From Spirosoma foliorum (GTDB lineage Bacteria > Bacteroidota > Bacteroidia > Cytophagales > Spirosomataceae), in contig NZ_CP059732.1 in NCBI RefSeq assembly GCF_014117325.1, positions 5,717,001 through 5,781,000 of the forward strand: a stretch of 64,000 nucleotides of DNA, given 5' to 3'. The notes beneath the pieces are model-generated. The model ran no database searches. It was given only the letters and a program-made list of their open reading frames with translations, and was not told the DNA's origin. Numbering within the stretch: the stretch's first letter is position 1; each line of letters starts with the position of its first letter. The position numbers and the translations under genes are program-made. Below are positions 24,878-33,665 of the stretch, one piece after another.

Positions 24878-27800
24878 ATGCGCTCCTTATTGGCTTTCCT
24901 TCTGGTTTTTACGATCTGTTGGGGAGCCAATGCGCAAATGCCTACGCTAACGTTTGACTACATCACCACCAAAGAAGGACTACCTTCCAATGACGTTTGG
25001 TGCATTACCAAAGACAAGCGGGGCTTTTTGTGGATCGGCACCGGGCGAAGCGTTTGCCGCTATGATGGGTACACGTTCCAGACCGTCGACGATCAGCGGT
25101 TAGGCTATTGTTCAGGGGTTTCAACCGATTCGGCGGGAACGGTTTATGCAGCCATTTCCACGAAAGGCTTATGCTCGATTAATCCCGAAATGTTGACCGT
25201 CGAAACGATTCTTCGGAATAATTATGAAGACGACGACCGAACCAACGACATGCACGAACGGGTATTCGTCGATTCCTACAACCAAGCCTGGGTTGGCGAT
25301 TATACCGCCGTGAAACGCTATGATCTGGCTCGAAAGAAACTCCGGATGTACGCCCTTTCGTCGGGCAATAACATTCATCAGGACGCTACCTTTTTCGAAG
25401 ATAACCAACGAAGACTCTGGGTTATTTCGGAGATAGGGCTTTACTACTACGATCGTCAACACGACAAACTAATCTGCCTATTGGGTCAGGAAGCCAAACT
25501 GGCGAACAACAAACGCCCTGTTCGTCTGGAAATGGCCTTTCAGGATACCAAAGGCACGATCTGGATTGGCGCCTTCGACGCTGGCTTACTTCGCTTTTCG
25601 CCCCCGGCTGAATTGCCCCAGGTTGATGGATTTGGCAATTCATCCTTTTCGTTTCTGAGTAAAGAATTTGCCAACCAGAATGTAATCTGCGGTCAGGAGT
25701 CCGTTGATGCGAACGGGCGAAAGCTACTGTTTATTGGTACCGAGAAAGGGCTAAGTCTGTATTACCCCGACGAAAACAAGGTGTATCATCTACCCGAATT
25801 TTACGATAAGGGTATCCATGTCAAGGTCATGTACGACGATAAAGACAATGGTATTCTTTGGATCGGTACGCGCAAAGGACTTATCAAGTATCGGTATCGA
25901 AATCCGGGTATTCACACCATCGACATACCCGCCAGCGCCGTTCGGTTGCCGGTTGAAGTGACGAGTTCCTTACAGTTAGCCGACAAGCGTTTTCTGTTAG
26001 GTCTCTCCCATTCAGGCGCATTGGCCTGGCAATCGACCACCAACCAGTTTCGCCTGTGGCCCTATCCTACCAGCACCTATACCCATCGGCTGCAATGGAT
26101 TCAAAACCGCCCGATGGCCTTCACCGATAAAGGTGTTTTTGTCGGCAATCCATCGACAGAAACATTTTCGGCTTTACCCATTGCCTCTCGTTTATTTACA
26201 TCCACCGAATTCCGCGATGGTTTGATAGACCAGAAAGGGCGATTCTGGATTGCCAACATGACGCAGGGGCTCAAAGTAGTTGATCTATCGACGAATACAG
26301 AACTGAAACTCTGGCCCGAATCGGCGGGGAAACAGCTCTGCCAGAACAACTACATCAAAGCGATTACGGAAGGTAACGATAGCAAAATCTGGGTAGCCAC
26401 CTGCCCCAATGGTTTGTATTATTTCGATGAGCCCAAAGCGCGTTTTGTCAACATCATGGAGTTACCCGCCAATAAGGGCAAAAGTCTGGGCGGGCTCTGT
26501 ATTAATGCTGTAGAACGGGGCCAGGGCGGTTCTATCCTGGTTGCCAGTTGGGGTGGCGTCAATAAAATTTCATCATCGGGCCAAATTCTGGCTTCGTTCG
26601 ATTACCAGCACGACAAGCTATCGGATACCTATTGCTCCAATATCTGCGACGATAAAGAAGGCAACCTGTGGTTCAGCACCAATGAAGGAATTCATATCGC
26701 CAACCTCAATACCCGGAAAATCAAGTACCTCACCACCATCGAAGGATTGAGCAGCAACGACCCGGTCGGGTTTCTAAAAACCAGTTCGGATGAGTTGATT
26801 TTAGGCCACATCAACACCATCAATCTGCTGAATATAAATGCCCTGCTTCGTAGCAAAATCATTCCGCACATTGCGCTCAGCTCGGTCGAGGTGAAGGGAA
26901 AAATGCTTCATCAGGACCTTACGAAAGAGATTATTCTACAACCCGACGAAAATTCGATCACGCTCAACTTCTCGACACTGAATTTTGAACCGGCGTCCAA
27001 AAACGTATATAGTTATCAGTTAGAAGGCTACGAACCGAACTGGGTCGATCTGGGAAACCAGCATACCGTTTCGTTTACCAACCTGCCCGCGCGCTCGTAT
27101 ACGCTGCATGTCCGCAGCAGTGATAGCTTCGGTCTAAAGAGCAAGCAACCATTGGGTATTCACCTGACTATAAAGCCTTACTTTACCAATACCTGGCTTT
27201 TCAGAACGCTCATCGGCCTATTCATCGCTGGCCTGATTGTTCTGATGATGCGCTGGCGAGTGAATACACTTGACGAACGAAACCGGCTCGATTTACAGAT
27301 AACCGAGTGGCGATTAAAAGCCCTGCAATCGCAGATGAACCCGCATTTTCTGTTCAATTCGCTCAACTCCGTGCAGAGTTATCTGCTCACCAATCGGGGG
27401 ATTGAGGGCGCCAAATACCTATCGAAATTCTCCAAGCTGGTACGCCGGATTATGGAGAACTCAAACCATCAATATTTATCCTTCGAGCAAATCATCGACA
27501 CGCTACGCATGTACGTGGAAATTGAGGCATTCCGCTTCAATCACGAGTTCAGCTATTCATTTGATATTGAAGACAATGACGTTTTGCTCGATGCGCTCTT
27601 GCCCCCCATGCTCCTGCAACCCTACGTCGAAAACGCCATCTGGCATGGTCTGATGCCCAAAGAAGGCGCTAAAACGCTGAAAATTACGGCTCGTATCCAG
27701 GACAATCACATTGTTTGCACCATTGAGGACAACGGAGTCGGGCGGGCGTTTGCTCCTCGAACAGAAGGTCATATTTCGCGTGGGCAGGAGATGACAAAAG

Positions 27801-27925
27801 GAATTTTCGAATCGCTCCGACGGAAGGACAAGGAAGCTCAACTAGAACTGATTGACTTATTTGATACTGATAATAACCCAGCGGGAACGCGGGTAAAAAT
27901 GACTATTCCCATAGAAAAAGCGTAA
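24878..27925 (+). CDS. Two-component-propeller sensor histidine kinase (LytS-type catalytic region)
   Basis: 1015 residues. A signal peptide (1 to about 20) leads to a periplasmic double propeller of Reg_prop repeats (for example KDKRGFLWIGTGRSVCRYDGYTF and FQDTKGTIWIGAFDAGLLRF). A Y_Y_Y domain follows (about 690-760, FEPASKNVYSYQLEGYEPNWVDLGN), then one transmembrane helix at about 776-797. The His_kinase domain has the phospho-acceptor His823 in QSQMNPHFLFNSLNS, and a HATPase region with NAIWHGLMP and EDNGVGR. It signals to the LytTR regulator that starts 4 bp later. The ligand is probably a carbohydrate or envelope molecule, inferred from the family. Confidence 0.92.
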   Translation: MRSLLAFLLVFTICWGANAQMPTLTFDYITTKEGLPSNDVWCITKDKRGFLWIGTGRSVCRYDGYTFQTVDDQRLGYCSGVSTDSAGTVYAAISTKGLCSINPEMLTVETILRNNYEDDDRTNDMHERVFVDSYNQAWVGDYTAVKRYDLARKKLRMYALSSGNNIHQDATFFEDNQRRLWVISEIGLYYYDRQHDKLICLLGQEAKLANNKRPVRLEMAFQDTKGTIWIGAFDAGLLRFSPPAELPQVDGFGNSSFSFLSKEFANQNVICGQESVDANGRKLLFIGTEKGLSLYYPDENKVYHLPEFYDKGIHVKVMYDDKDNGILWIGTRKGLIKYRYRNPGIHTIDIPASAVRLPVEVTSSLQLADKRFLLGLSHSGALAWQSTTNQFRLWPYPTSTYTHRLQWIQNRPMAFTDKGVFVGNPSTETFSALPIASRLFTSTEFRDGLIDQKGRFWIANMTQGLKVVDLSTNTELKLWPESAGKQLCQNNYIKAITEGNDSKIWVATCPNGLYYFDEPKARFVNIMELPANKGKSLGGLCINAVERGQGGSILVASWGGVNKISSSGQILASFDYQHDKLSDTYCSNICDDKEGNLWFSTNEGIHIANLNTRKIKYLTTIEGLSSNDPVGFLKTSSDELILGHINTINLLNINALLRSKIIPHIALSSVEVKGKMLHQDLTKEIILQPDENSITLNFSTLNFEPASKNVYSYQLEGYEPNWVDLGNQHTVSFTNLPARSYTLHVRSSDSFGLKSKQPLGIHLTIKPYFTNTWLFRTLIGLFIAGLIVLMMRWRVNTLDERNRLDLQITEWRLKALQSQMNPHFLFNSLNSVQSYLLTNRGIEGAKYLSKFSKLVRRIMENSNHQYLSFEQIIDTLRMYVEIEAFRFNHEFSYSFDIEDNDVLLDALLPPMLLQPYVENAIWHGLMPKEGAKTLKITARIQDNHIVCTIEDNGVGRAFAPRTEGHISRGQEMTKGIFESLRRKDKEAQLELIDLFDTDNNPAGTRVKMTIPIEKA

Positions 27926-27929
27926 CGTT

Positions 27930-28733
27930 ATGAACCAACTTCGTGCTGTATTAATCGACGACGAAACCAATGCCCGCGAGGCATTGACCAATCTATTGCG
28001 CCTTCTTTGCCCCGAAGTGGCCATTGTTGGCGAAGCTAAAAATGCCGATCAGGGGATTGAGTTAATCCAGAACGTAAAGCCCAATCTGGTTTTTCTGGAT
28101 ATTCAGATGCCCGGCAAAACGGGTTTCGATTTGCTGGCCAGCTTCGAGAAGGTCGATTTCGGGGTAATTTTCACAACGGCTTATCAGGAGTTTGCCATTC
28201 GGGCATTCCGGTTCAGCGCCATCGACTACCTCCTCAAACCCATTGACCCCGACGAACTACAGGCAGCCGTCGAAAAATCGAAATCACAGGTAGCGGGGGT
28301 GAGTCCGCAACAACTTCAGATTTTGCAGGAGCATCTCGACGCGACGCAAAGCCTCCGTCTCTCCGAACGCAAAAAGAATGACAACCAGCGCATTGCGTTG
28401 CCCACCGCCGAGGGCATCCACTTTGTCCAGATGACCGATATCATCCAATGCGAATCGTTGGGATCGTACACCAAATTTCACCTGGTGAAAGGTCCGGCCA
28501 TTGTGGTATCGAGACTGCTGAAAGAGTATGAAGAAATTCTGGACAACTACTACTTTTTCCGCGTTCACCAATCAAATATCGTCAACCTCGAACACATCAA
28601 ACGCTACGTAAAAGGCGACGGCGGCCAGGTCTGGATGAGCGACAACACCGAGATTGAAGTATCCCGCCGTCGCAAAGAGGAATTCCTATCGCTACTGTCT
28701 GACTTCTACGTTAATTCGGGAAAGTTGAAGTAG
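27930..28733 (+). CDS. LytTR-family response regulator
   Basis: 267 residues. A receiver domain (about 1-120) has the acidic pair Asp10/Asp11, the phospho-acceptor Asp57 in LVFLDIQMP, and a conserved Lys in YLLKPID. A LytTR DNA-binding domain covers about 155-260 (IALPTAEGIHFVQMTDIIQCES, YFFRVHQSNIVNLEHIKRYVKGDGG). It is 4 bp after the kinase gene, so the pair is one operon. A hairpin follows it. Targets may lie in the upstream envelope array, but no shared LytTR site is identified. Confidence 0.93.
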   Translation: MNQLRAVLIDDETNAREALTNLLRLLCPEVAIVGEAKNADQGIELIQNVKPNLVFLDIQMPGKTGFDLLASFEKVDFGVIFTTAYQEFAIRAFRFSAIDYLLKPIDPDELQAAVEKSKSQVAGVSPQQLQILQEHLDATQSLRLSERKKNDNQRIALPTAEGIHFVQMTDIIQCESLGSYTKFHLVKGPAIVVSRLLKEYEEILDNYYFFRVHQSNIVNLEHIKRYVKGDGGQVWMSDNTEIEVSRRRKEEFLSLLSDFYVNSGKLK

Positions 28734-28756
28734 GGCATCTATAATTTTTTGGGCTT

Positions 28757-28812
28757 TACCTACCGTTAACTCACTTCGCTGTTTTGGCCTAGGAAGTGAG
28801 AGCGGGTAGGTA
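28757..28812 (+). terminator. Imperfect hairpin after the response regulator; the rest of the 390-bp gap is empty
   Basis: TACCTACC...CTCACTTC (28757-28777) pairs with GAAGTGAG...GGGTAGGTA (28793-28812), with a few mismatches, and a T-rich stretch follows. GTAG is present. From about 28830 to 29125 I see no gene and no clear promoter; the base composition becomes AT-rich, marking the edge of the accessory region. Confidence 0.5.
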
Positions 28813-29125
28813 TTTCTTTGTTTAAGCGGTAAAGTTTTGGGTCTAAAAATGATTGATAATCTGAAGGGAGTAGTTTCGAGAAGTTGCGTAGAATAGTATG
28901 TTGCGGTGAAGTCAATAAAATGTGAGTTAAAGGCGGGTTATCTGTGACAAGTGGCACGGTTCATTAAGCAGGTCTTTGGCTCGTTGGTCGGGTTGCGTGT
29001 GACAGAGTGAACTTCCCGGTTAGGTAGATTAAGCTTCCATTTTCAGGCTTCGATTGACAGGACGAACGCCCTGAGTTATACAGATATAAAAAATGAACTG
29101 TTTTTGAGTTTTTATTAAGCCAAGT

Positions 29126-29707
29126 ATGGAAAAACCTTTCACTTTGACAGTGAGCCTGACAACTCCCCAAATAGACTCAAGTTTAGAAAATGTTAAGGTA
29201 GGTCTCGCCAAATATCTCAACATCCAAAAAAGATTAAATGAGCTAACTGGTAAGCCGTTGAAAGACAACACAGAATTCAGAAAAAGCTTCAACGGCTTCT
29301 ATCGAATTCGCCAAAAACCAGCAGTTTGGTATAATGCCTTTTACGAGTTGCTTGATGAATCGCGCAGTCAATCCATTGATTTTTCAACCATACTTCGTTC
29401 TTTACACAAAGCTACAAACAGATATGAGGCTTCGTTTGCAAGCAAATTGGTAGCAACTTTGAACCCTCAGATGCCAGTCATCGACTCAATTGTGCTGAAG
29501 AATTTAAATACAAAATTGCCCTATCAAAGTGACCCGAATCGGTTCGATAGTATCTGCTCATTACATGCGGAAATAAGCCGCTGTTACACCCAATATTTAC
29601 AGTCCGAACAAGGTAGATATTTGGTTAGTCAATTTAAGAAGACTTACCCAGCCGCAGACATTACAGAAGTTAAAATGTTAGACCTTGTTCTTTGGCAGGC
29701 TCGGTAG
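29126..29707 (+). CDS. Hypothetical protein of the accessory island
   Basis: 193 residues, soluble, mostly helical, no signal peptide. The segment FASKLVATLNPQMPVIDSIVLKNL resembles the ASKxLxxLNPxxxPxxDxxV segment of helix-hairpin-helix-like uncharacterised proteins, but I cannot confirm the family. It is one of several orphan genes between 29 and 34 kb that lack recognisable neighbours. Confidence 0.5.
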   Translation: MEKPFTLTVSLTTPQIDSSLENVKVGLAKYLNIQKRLNELTGKPLKDNTEFRKSFNGFYRIRQKPAVWYNAFYELLDESRSQSIDFSTILRSLHKATNRYEASFASKLVATLNPQMPVIDSIVLKNLNTKLPYQSDPNRFDSICSLHAEISRCYTQYLQSEQGRYLVSQFKKTYPAADITEVKMLDLVLWQAR

Positions 29708-29927
29708 ATTCGCTCCAAGCAGGCAGGCTACCGCTGACAAGACGCCCGTCCCGAAGGAGAGTTTGCTACCTAACCAAATGAGTGTGTAAAGGTTCTGGTA
29801 CGTTTGTCTGCCAAAGCTTGTGCGCTCACCATCAACACTCATTAGCGTTAGGTGCATAGCCAAAAACATGAGAGAATATCTGCGGGCTAGAAACCGTATT
29901 AAGCGCAGCAGCCTGAAGCAAAAACAC

Positions 29928-29935
29928 TAACTTTG
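29928..29935 (+). promoter_or_regulatory. -7 element for the GNAT-like gene
   Basis: TAACTTTG matches TAnnTTTG and ends 4 bp before the ATG at 29940, giving a near-leaderless transcript. The 232-bp gap before it holds no gene. Confidence 0.55.
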
Positions 29936-29939
29936 TCTA

Positions 29940-30461
29940 ATGGCAAACCCACCACCATTTGACGTCGAAATCGATAAACTTACCCGCTCAATTGAAAACG
30001 CCATTTCTGGCGATAGTTTTAAAACCCAAACCCTTGAGTTAACTACTAATGATTTAAAACGACTCAAGAAATCCGAGTGGCTATTTGATTGGAAGTCTGA
30101 GGTTAAACAAGTGGACAAAACCGTCTATAAACTTGTTATCCTAGAGAACACGTCCATAATTCAGGGACTAATCAGCTTACAAGACCGAGGTGATCACATC
30201 TTTATGGCACTTATCGAAAGTAGCAAATTCAACCGTGGCGCAGAAAAAGTGTACTTGGGTGTACCGGGAAATTTGGTTGCTTTCGCTTGCAAGTTATCTT
30301 TTGACAAAGGTTATGGAGGTTATGTCTCATTTGAGAGCAAGACAAAATTGAAGGAACATTATCAAAAATCCTTAGGCGCTCATGTACTATTTGGAAATGT
30401 GATGGCGCTTGATACCAAAGCTGCCCACAAACTTATTCATCAATACTTCCCAGAAAATTAG
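29940..30461 (+). CDS. GNAT-fold protein
   Basis: 173 residues. The C-terminal half follows the acetyltransferase pattern: GDHIFMALIESS (beta strand), VYLGVPGNLVAFACKLSFDKGYGGYVSFESKTKLKEHYQKSLGAHVLFGNVMALD, where the AFACKLSFDKGYGGYVSFE stretch replaces the classical acetyl-CoA motif Q/R-x-x-G-x-G/A. A partial loss of motif A makes enzymatic activity uncertain. It is followed 11 bp later by a 61-residue gene. Pairing of such a GNAT-like gene with a small partner suggests a two-gene module, possibly toxin-antitoxin; that is inference. Confidence 0.6.
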   Translation: MANPPPFDVEIDKLTRSIENAISGDSFKTQTLELTTNDLKRLKKSEWLFDWKSEVKQVDKTVYKLVILENTSIIQGLISLQDRGDHIFMALIESSKFNRGAEKVYLGVPGNLVAFACKLSFDKGYGGYVSFESKTKLKEHYQKSLGAHVLFGNVMALDTKAAHKLIHQYFPEN

Positions 30462-30472
30462 CAAATTATATT

Positions 30473-30658
30473 ATGATCAAGGAGCCGAAACATATTGATT
30501 TCTATACATCAGGCCGACAATTATCGAAGGAGGATTTCGCGTTGATAAGCCAGTGGATTGCCACGGATAAGAAAAAGCGGGCAAGAAATCCTACAAAAGG
30601 GTTGCAAAAACAGGAAAAGAATCTTGCTCATGGTGATTCAATCGCCACGCCAGAATAA
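30473..30658 (+). CDS. Small partner protein downstream of the GNAT-like gene
   Basis: 61 residues, N-terminal half well structured (MIKEPKHIDFYTSGRQLSKE, DFALISQWIATDKKKR), C-terminal half Lys/Gln-rich and probably disordered. The ATG is 11 bp after the GNAT-like stop. The layout, a short charged protein after an acetyltransferase-like protein, resembles antitoxin-type partners, though here it is the downstream gene. No family recognised. Confidence 0.5.
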   Translation: MIKEPKHIDFYTSGRQLSKEDFALISQWIATDKKKRARNPTKGLQKQEKNLAHGDSIATPE

Positions 30659-30709
30659 ACGTCTTGTAAAAAATGAAATGGAAGCCCAATTTCATTTTTT
30701 ACAAGACGT
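30659..30709 (+). repeat. 21-bp perfect hairpin straddling the next start codon
   Basis: Arms 30659-30679 and 30689-30709 are exactly complementary; a T run lies in the 3' arm. It begins right after the stop of the 61-residue gene, so it can terminate the GNAT module. It also contains the only good ATG (30678) of the following lipoprotein gene, so the start codon is inside the stem. Confidence 0.75.
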
Positions 30710-31256
30710 TCTTCTTTATTTCATCTTCTTACTTTTCACAGGTTGTGCTACAATCGGCCGTCAAACTTTATATAAAAATTCATCAATCGGCGAGATAACT
30801 AAAATTGGTTTCGCTAGAATTGAAGGAGATACTATTGTTGCAAAAGTACACCCCCAAACAGATAGTATTTTTAAGACGACTATATTAGGTGAACTTAGCA
30901 AATATTCAACAAAAAGTATCTATCCTATAAATAAAGAACTTTCCGTTTCTCAACCAGACACAGCAGCTATTCGTGAAGCATGTAGAGCTAATAATCTTGA
31001 CTGTTTACTCCTATCCAGAATAAAATTCATAAATATCACGTACACAACGTTATATATTCTTCCAGTCGGAAAAAACTATGATACAGATGTTGAGATGAAA
31101 TTATTAGATAGGGAAGCCAATCTATTGCTTGATGTACGGTACAAAACACTTTCCAACAATCTTTATTTAGAGCCACCAACCGCCGATAAATCTATCCGCA
31201 ATGGTACGCAGGGAGCTATAAAGCGGCTTATTAAAGAGCTTGGCTGGACACAATAG
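30678..31256 (+). CDS. Lipoprotein of unknown function
   Basis: 192 residues from ATG 30678. A longer in-frame extension reads back through the 61-residue gene and is rejected. The N-terminus has a hydrophobic stretch and lipobox (FIFLLFTGCATIG, Cys near residue 22). The mature part has segments ITKIGFARIEGDTIVAKVHPQTD and REANLLLDVRYKTLSNNL. A signal of this kind suggests an envelope lipoprotein. AT-rich, unlike the flanking housekeeping genes; its start codon lies in a hairpin stem. Confidence 0.6.
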   Translation: MEAQFHFLQDVLLYFIFLLFTGCATIGRQTLYKNSSIGEITKIGFARIEGDTIVAKVHPQTDSIFKTTILGELSKYSTKSIYPINKELSVSQPDTAAIREACRANNLDCLLLSRIKFINITYTTLYILPVGKNYDTDVEMKLLDREANLLLDVRYKTLSNNLYLEPPTADKSIRNGTQGAIKRLIKELGWTQ

Positions 31257-31312
31257 ACCATCACTTAATAGCATTTGGGAAAACAATCGACCTGAAAATG
31301 TATTCCCTTTAA

Positions 31313-31711
31313 ATGACCGAGCTAACGCTAAAAGAATATTTTGAGAATAAGATCTCTCCTGATTTATTGGCAATTGACTTAAAGGATAGCCAAAAGCAGA
31401 CGGGCTATGATGTCACTACCGTTTACATTGATCGCTTAAAAGAAGGGGAGTTTGAAGTCAGAAAAGAGCATCTCTTAAAGCTTTGTGATGACGTCATTTC
31501 CGAAAAAATTTCACCTGTCGAGTTAAATACAATTAGTTTCGCCCTAATCGCTTCTGACTTCTTTCATTGGGATAGTGACACAAGTGATGGTGCATTGGTT
31601 GCGGAGGTAATTTTTGATTGGGACAACCCTGAAATCCGTTTTGTGCTAACCCTTGATAATGTTCAGTTGTGGAAAGAGTATTTGCTCACAGGAGTTTATC
31701 AGCTTAAATAA
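31313..31711 (+). CDS. Hypothetical protein of the accessory island
   Basis: 132 residues, acidic, soluble: MTELTLKEYFENKISPDLL at the start and FFHWDSDTSDGALVAEVIFDWDNPEIRF later, ending in LTGVYQLK. Not recognised. Its size, acidity and island location are like those of immunity-type proteins of toxin systems, but no toxin is seen nearby, so this is speculative. Confidence 0.5.
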   Translation: MTELTLKEYFENKISPDLLAIDLKDSQKQTGYDVTTVYIDRLKEGEFEVRKEHLLKLCDDVISEKISPVELNTISFALIASDFFHWDSDTSDGALVAEVIFDWDNPEIRFVLTLDNVQLWKEYLLTGVYQLK

Positions 31712-32306
31712 ACGGAGTATAGTAAGGCCAATGAAGGCTTATCTGTAAAGGCTAAACCAGCATTCAGTTATGTAATTTGTACGCTGGCTATCCATCTTTA
31801 GGTTCGTTAAGGAGTCTTTAAACAGGAATTCATACGAATGGGGTTATTTGATCTTTTTAAGCGAAAACAAGTCGTTGCGCCCGGCAACCCGACTCCGTTA
31901 ACAAGTTTCAAATCGTACTATCTCTACGGTTTACCAACAATCCGAATACTGTAGCAACCGACATACAACTAGTCGTGGAGCTTTATCGCAAGGTAATTGG
32001 TGATATAGGCGGCATTGCGATTACCAATTCTTTTCACCCCTATTATATCGTCAACCAGAAAGGGACGACTGTCTGGAATGCTGCCTATGTAAACGTGTAC
32101 ATCAACGAAAAACAGGACGAATTTTCCAGGAATATCCAGACGAACAAGGCAATCTATATGGTTGATATGGGCCCGATCTTTACGGAAATCAACGTTTGGC
32201 CAGATACCCGATTAACGTATGAAGAAAATCCATTATTCAGTCGTTATGTGCCGTTTATAATTCCATTTTTAGTCTATAACCCAGATAAAGAAATACGGTG
32301 GGATTA

Positions 32307-32314
32307 TGAAATTG
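32307..32314 (+). repeat. Left target-site duplication (TGAAATTG)
   Basis: The 8-bp TGAAATTG occurs directly before the left inverted repeat and again at 33658-33665, as expected for an IS256-family insertion (8-9 bp). Confidence 0.85.
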
Positions 32315-33657
32315 GGGAATGTTCAATTAAGTGTGTCATTTCCTCAGATCGTGATGTGATTTCGGACACGATCTTCAAATAATATTGTCAATTGCTGGAG
32401 TGTAACGGCCCAATTTTGTAAGGGTAACTGCCAGCCATTAATGATGCGTTGGGTTGTCAGGTAAAGTAGCTTTAATAAAGCTGTCTCTGACGAAAAAACA
32501 CCTTTCGATTTGGTTACACACCGTATTTGCCGATGGAACCCTTCAACCGTATTAGTCGTGTAGACCACCTTACGAATAGCCGCGGGATACTCAAAAAAAC
32601 GAGTTAATCGCAGCCAATTACGTTGCCAGCTTTCAACAACCAATGGATATTTCTTTCCCCATCGGTCAGTAAAATCAGCCAGTTTTTGTTCTGCTCCGGT
32701 CACAGTAGCCGACTGATAAATCGGTTTTAAATCAGCCGCTACGGCTTTCTGGTCCTTAGAGACCACATATCGCATTGATGTGCGCACCTGATGGACCAAG
32801 CAAAGCTGCACATCAGCTTTGGGGTAGATTGTTTCAATCGCATCGCCAAACCCAGAGAGGTTATCAATCGAGCAGATTAATAGGTCTTTGACCCCTCTAG
32901 CCTGTAAATCAGTCAGGGTGGAGAGCCAGAAACGTGCGCTTTCGGCATCACCAATGTAGATGCCTAGCAAATCCTTCCGGCCTTGTAACCGGGGCGCCGG
33001 AGCGCTCAACCGCTAAAATGTTGTAGGCGGCTTTGCTGATGACTTTGCCGTCTTGCCGTACTTTGAAATGAACTGCATCCAGCCACACAAAGGCATAAAC
33101 TGGCTCCAAGGGGCGAGAACGCCATTGCTCAACTAAAGGAAGGATTTTATCTGTGATGGCAGATAACTGGCCAGTGCTGATCTCCAAGCCATATAAATCC
33201 TCCAGGTGCTCCTGAATATCTTCATAGGACATGCCCTTGCTGTAGAGGGAAAGAATGCGGTTGTCCAAGCCTTCGCCTAAGGTCGTTTGACGCTTGCCGA
33301 TGATCTTGGGTTCAAACGAGCCATCCCGATCACGCGGCATGGCCACCTCGACTGGACCATGTCCGGTCTTGACCTGCTTGGCCTTGCTGCCGTTGCGTCG
33401 ATTAGGCCGGTTTTGCTCAACGTGAGGTGGTCCGCCACCGCGGCTGCATCTCACCCGATAGGGCAGCATCAAGCAAATCTTTCAATAATGGAGCCAACAG
33501 ACCATCTTTGCCTGTCAGTTCTTTCTCGCCAGCGAGCATCTTAGCGATGGTTTCCTGGCGAAAGGCTTCATAATCAAAGCCGTTTTTATCCCGTTTTATA
33601 TCCATTTGATTGTCAAGTTAGCAAATCATAACTTGACACACTTTATTGAACACTCTC
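32315..33657 (-). mobile_element. IS256-family insertion sequence
   Basis: 1343 bp. Terminal inverted repeats of 24 bp, 32315-32338 and 33634-33657, match at 21 positions and share the core GTTCAATWAAGTGTGTCA. Both ends are flanked by TGAAATTG. The transposase lies on the minus strand and carries the IS256 signatures. Size, repeat length and target duplication all fit the family. The element is inserted in a plus-strand gene, and its transposase is itself broken, so it needs a functional copy elsewhere to move. Confidence 0.92.
32344..33605 (-). pseudogene. IS256-family transposase, split by two frame changes
   Basis: Three consecutive frames together cover one IS256 transposase of about 415 residues: 33605-33417 (N-terminus, MDIKRDKNGFDYEAF...LLDAALSGEM), 33472-32948 (VEQNRPNRRNG...VWLDAVHFKVRQDG...YNILAV) and 33009-32344 (GRKDLLGIYIGDAESARFW...TTNTVEGFHRQIRCVTKSKG). 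All three DDE residues can be found: Asp in VWLDA, Asp in ICSIDNLSGF and Glu in NTVEGF. The frame breaks coincide with short GC-rich dyads at 33425-33446 and 32989-33007. Either real mutations or read errors could explain them. Confidence 0.85.
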
Positions 33658-33665
33658 TGAAATTG
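33658..33665 (+). repeat. Right target-site duplication (TGAAATTG)
   Basis: Second copy of the 8-bp target, immediately outside the right inverted repeat. The broken gene resumes in frame directly after it. Confidence 0.85.

Noticed and set aside
30558..30677. Lipoprotein gene start at 30558
   Set aside because: That stretch overlaps the 61-residue gene in another frame and places the lipobox far from the N-terminus.
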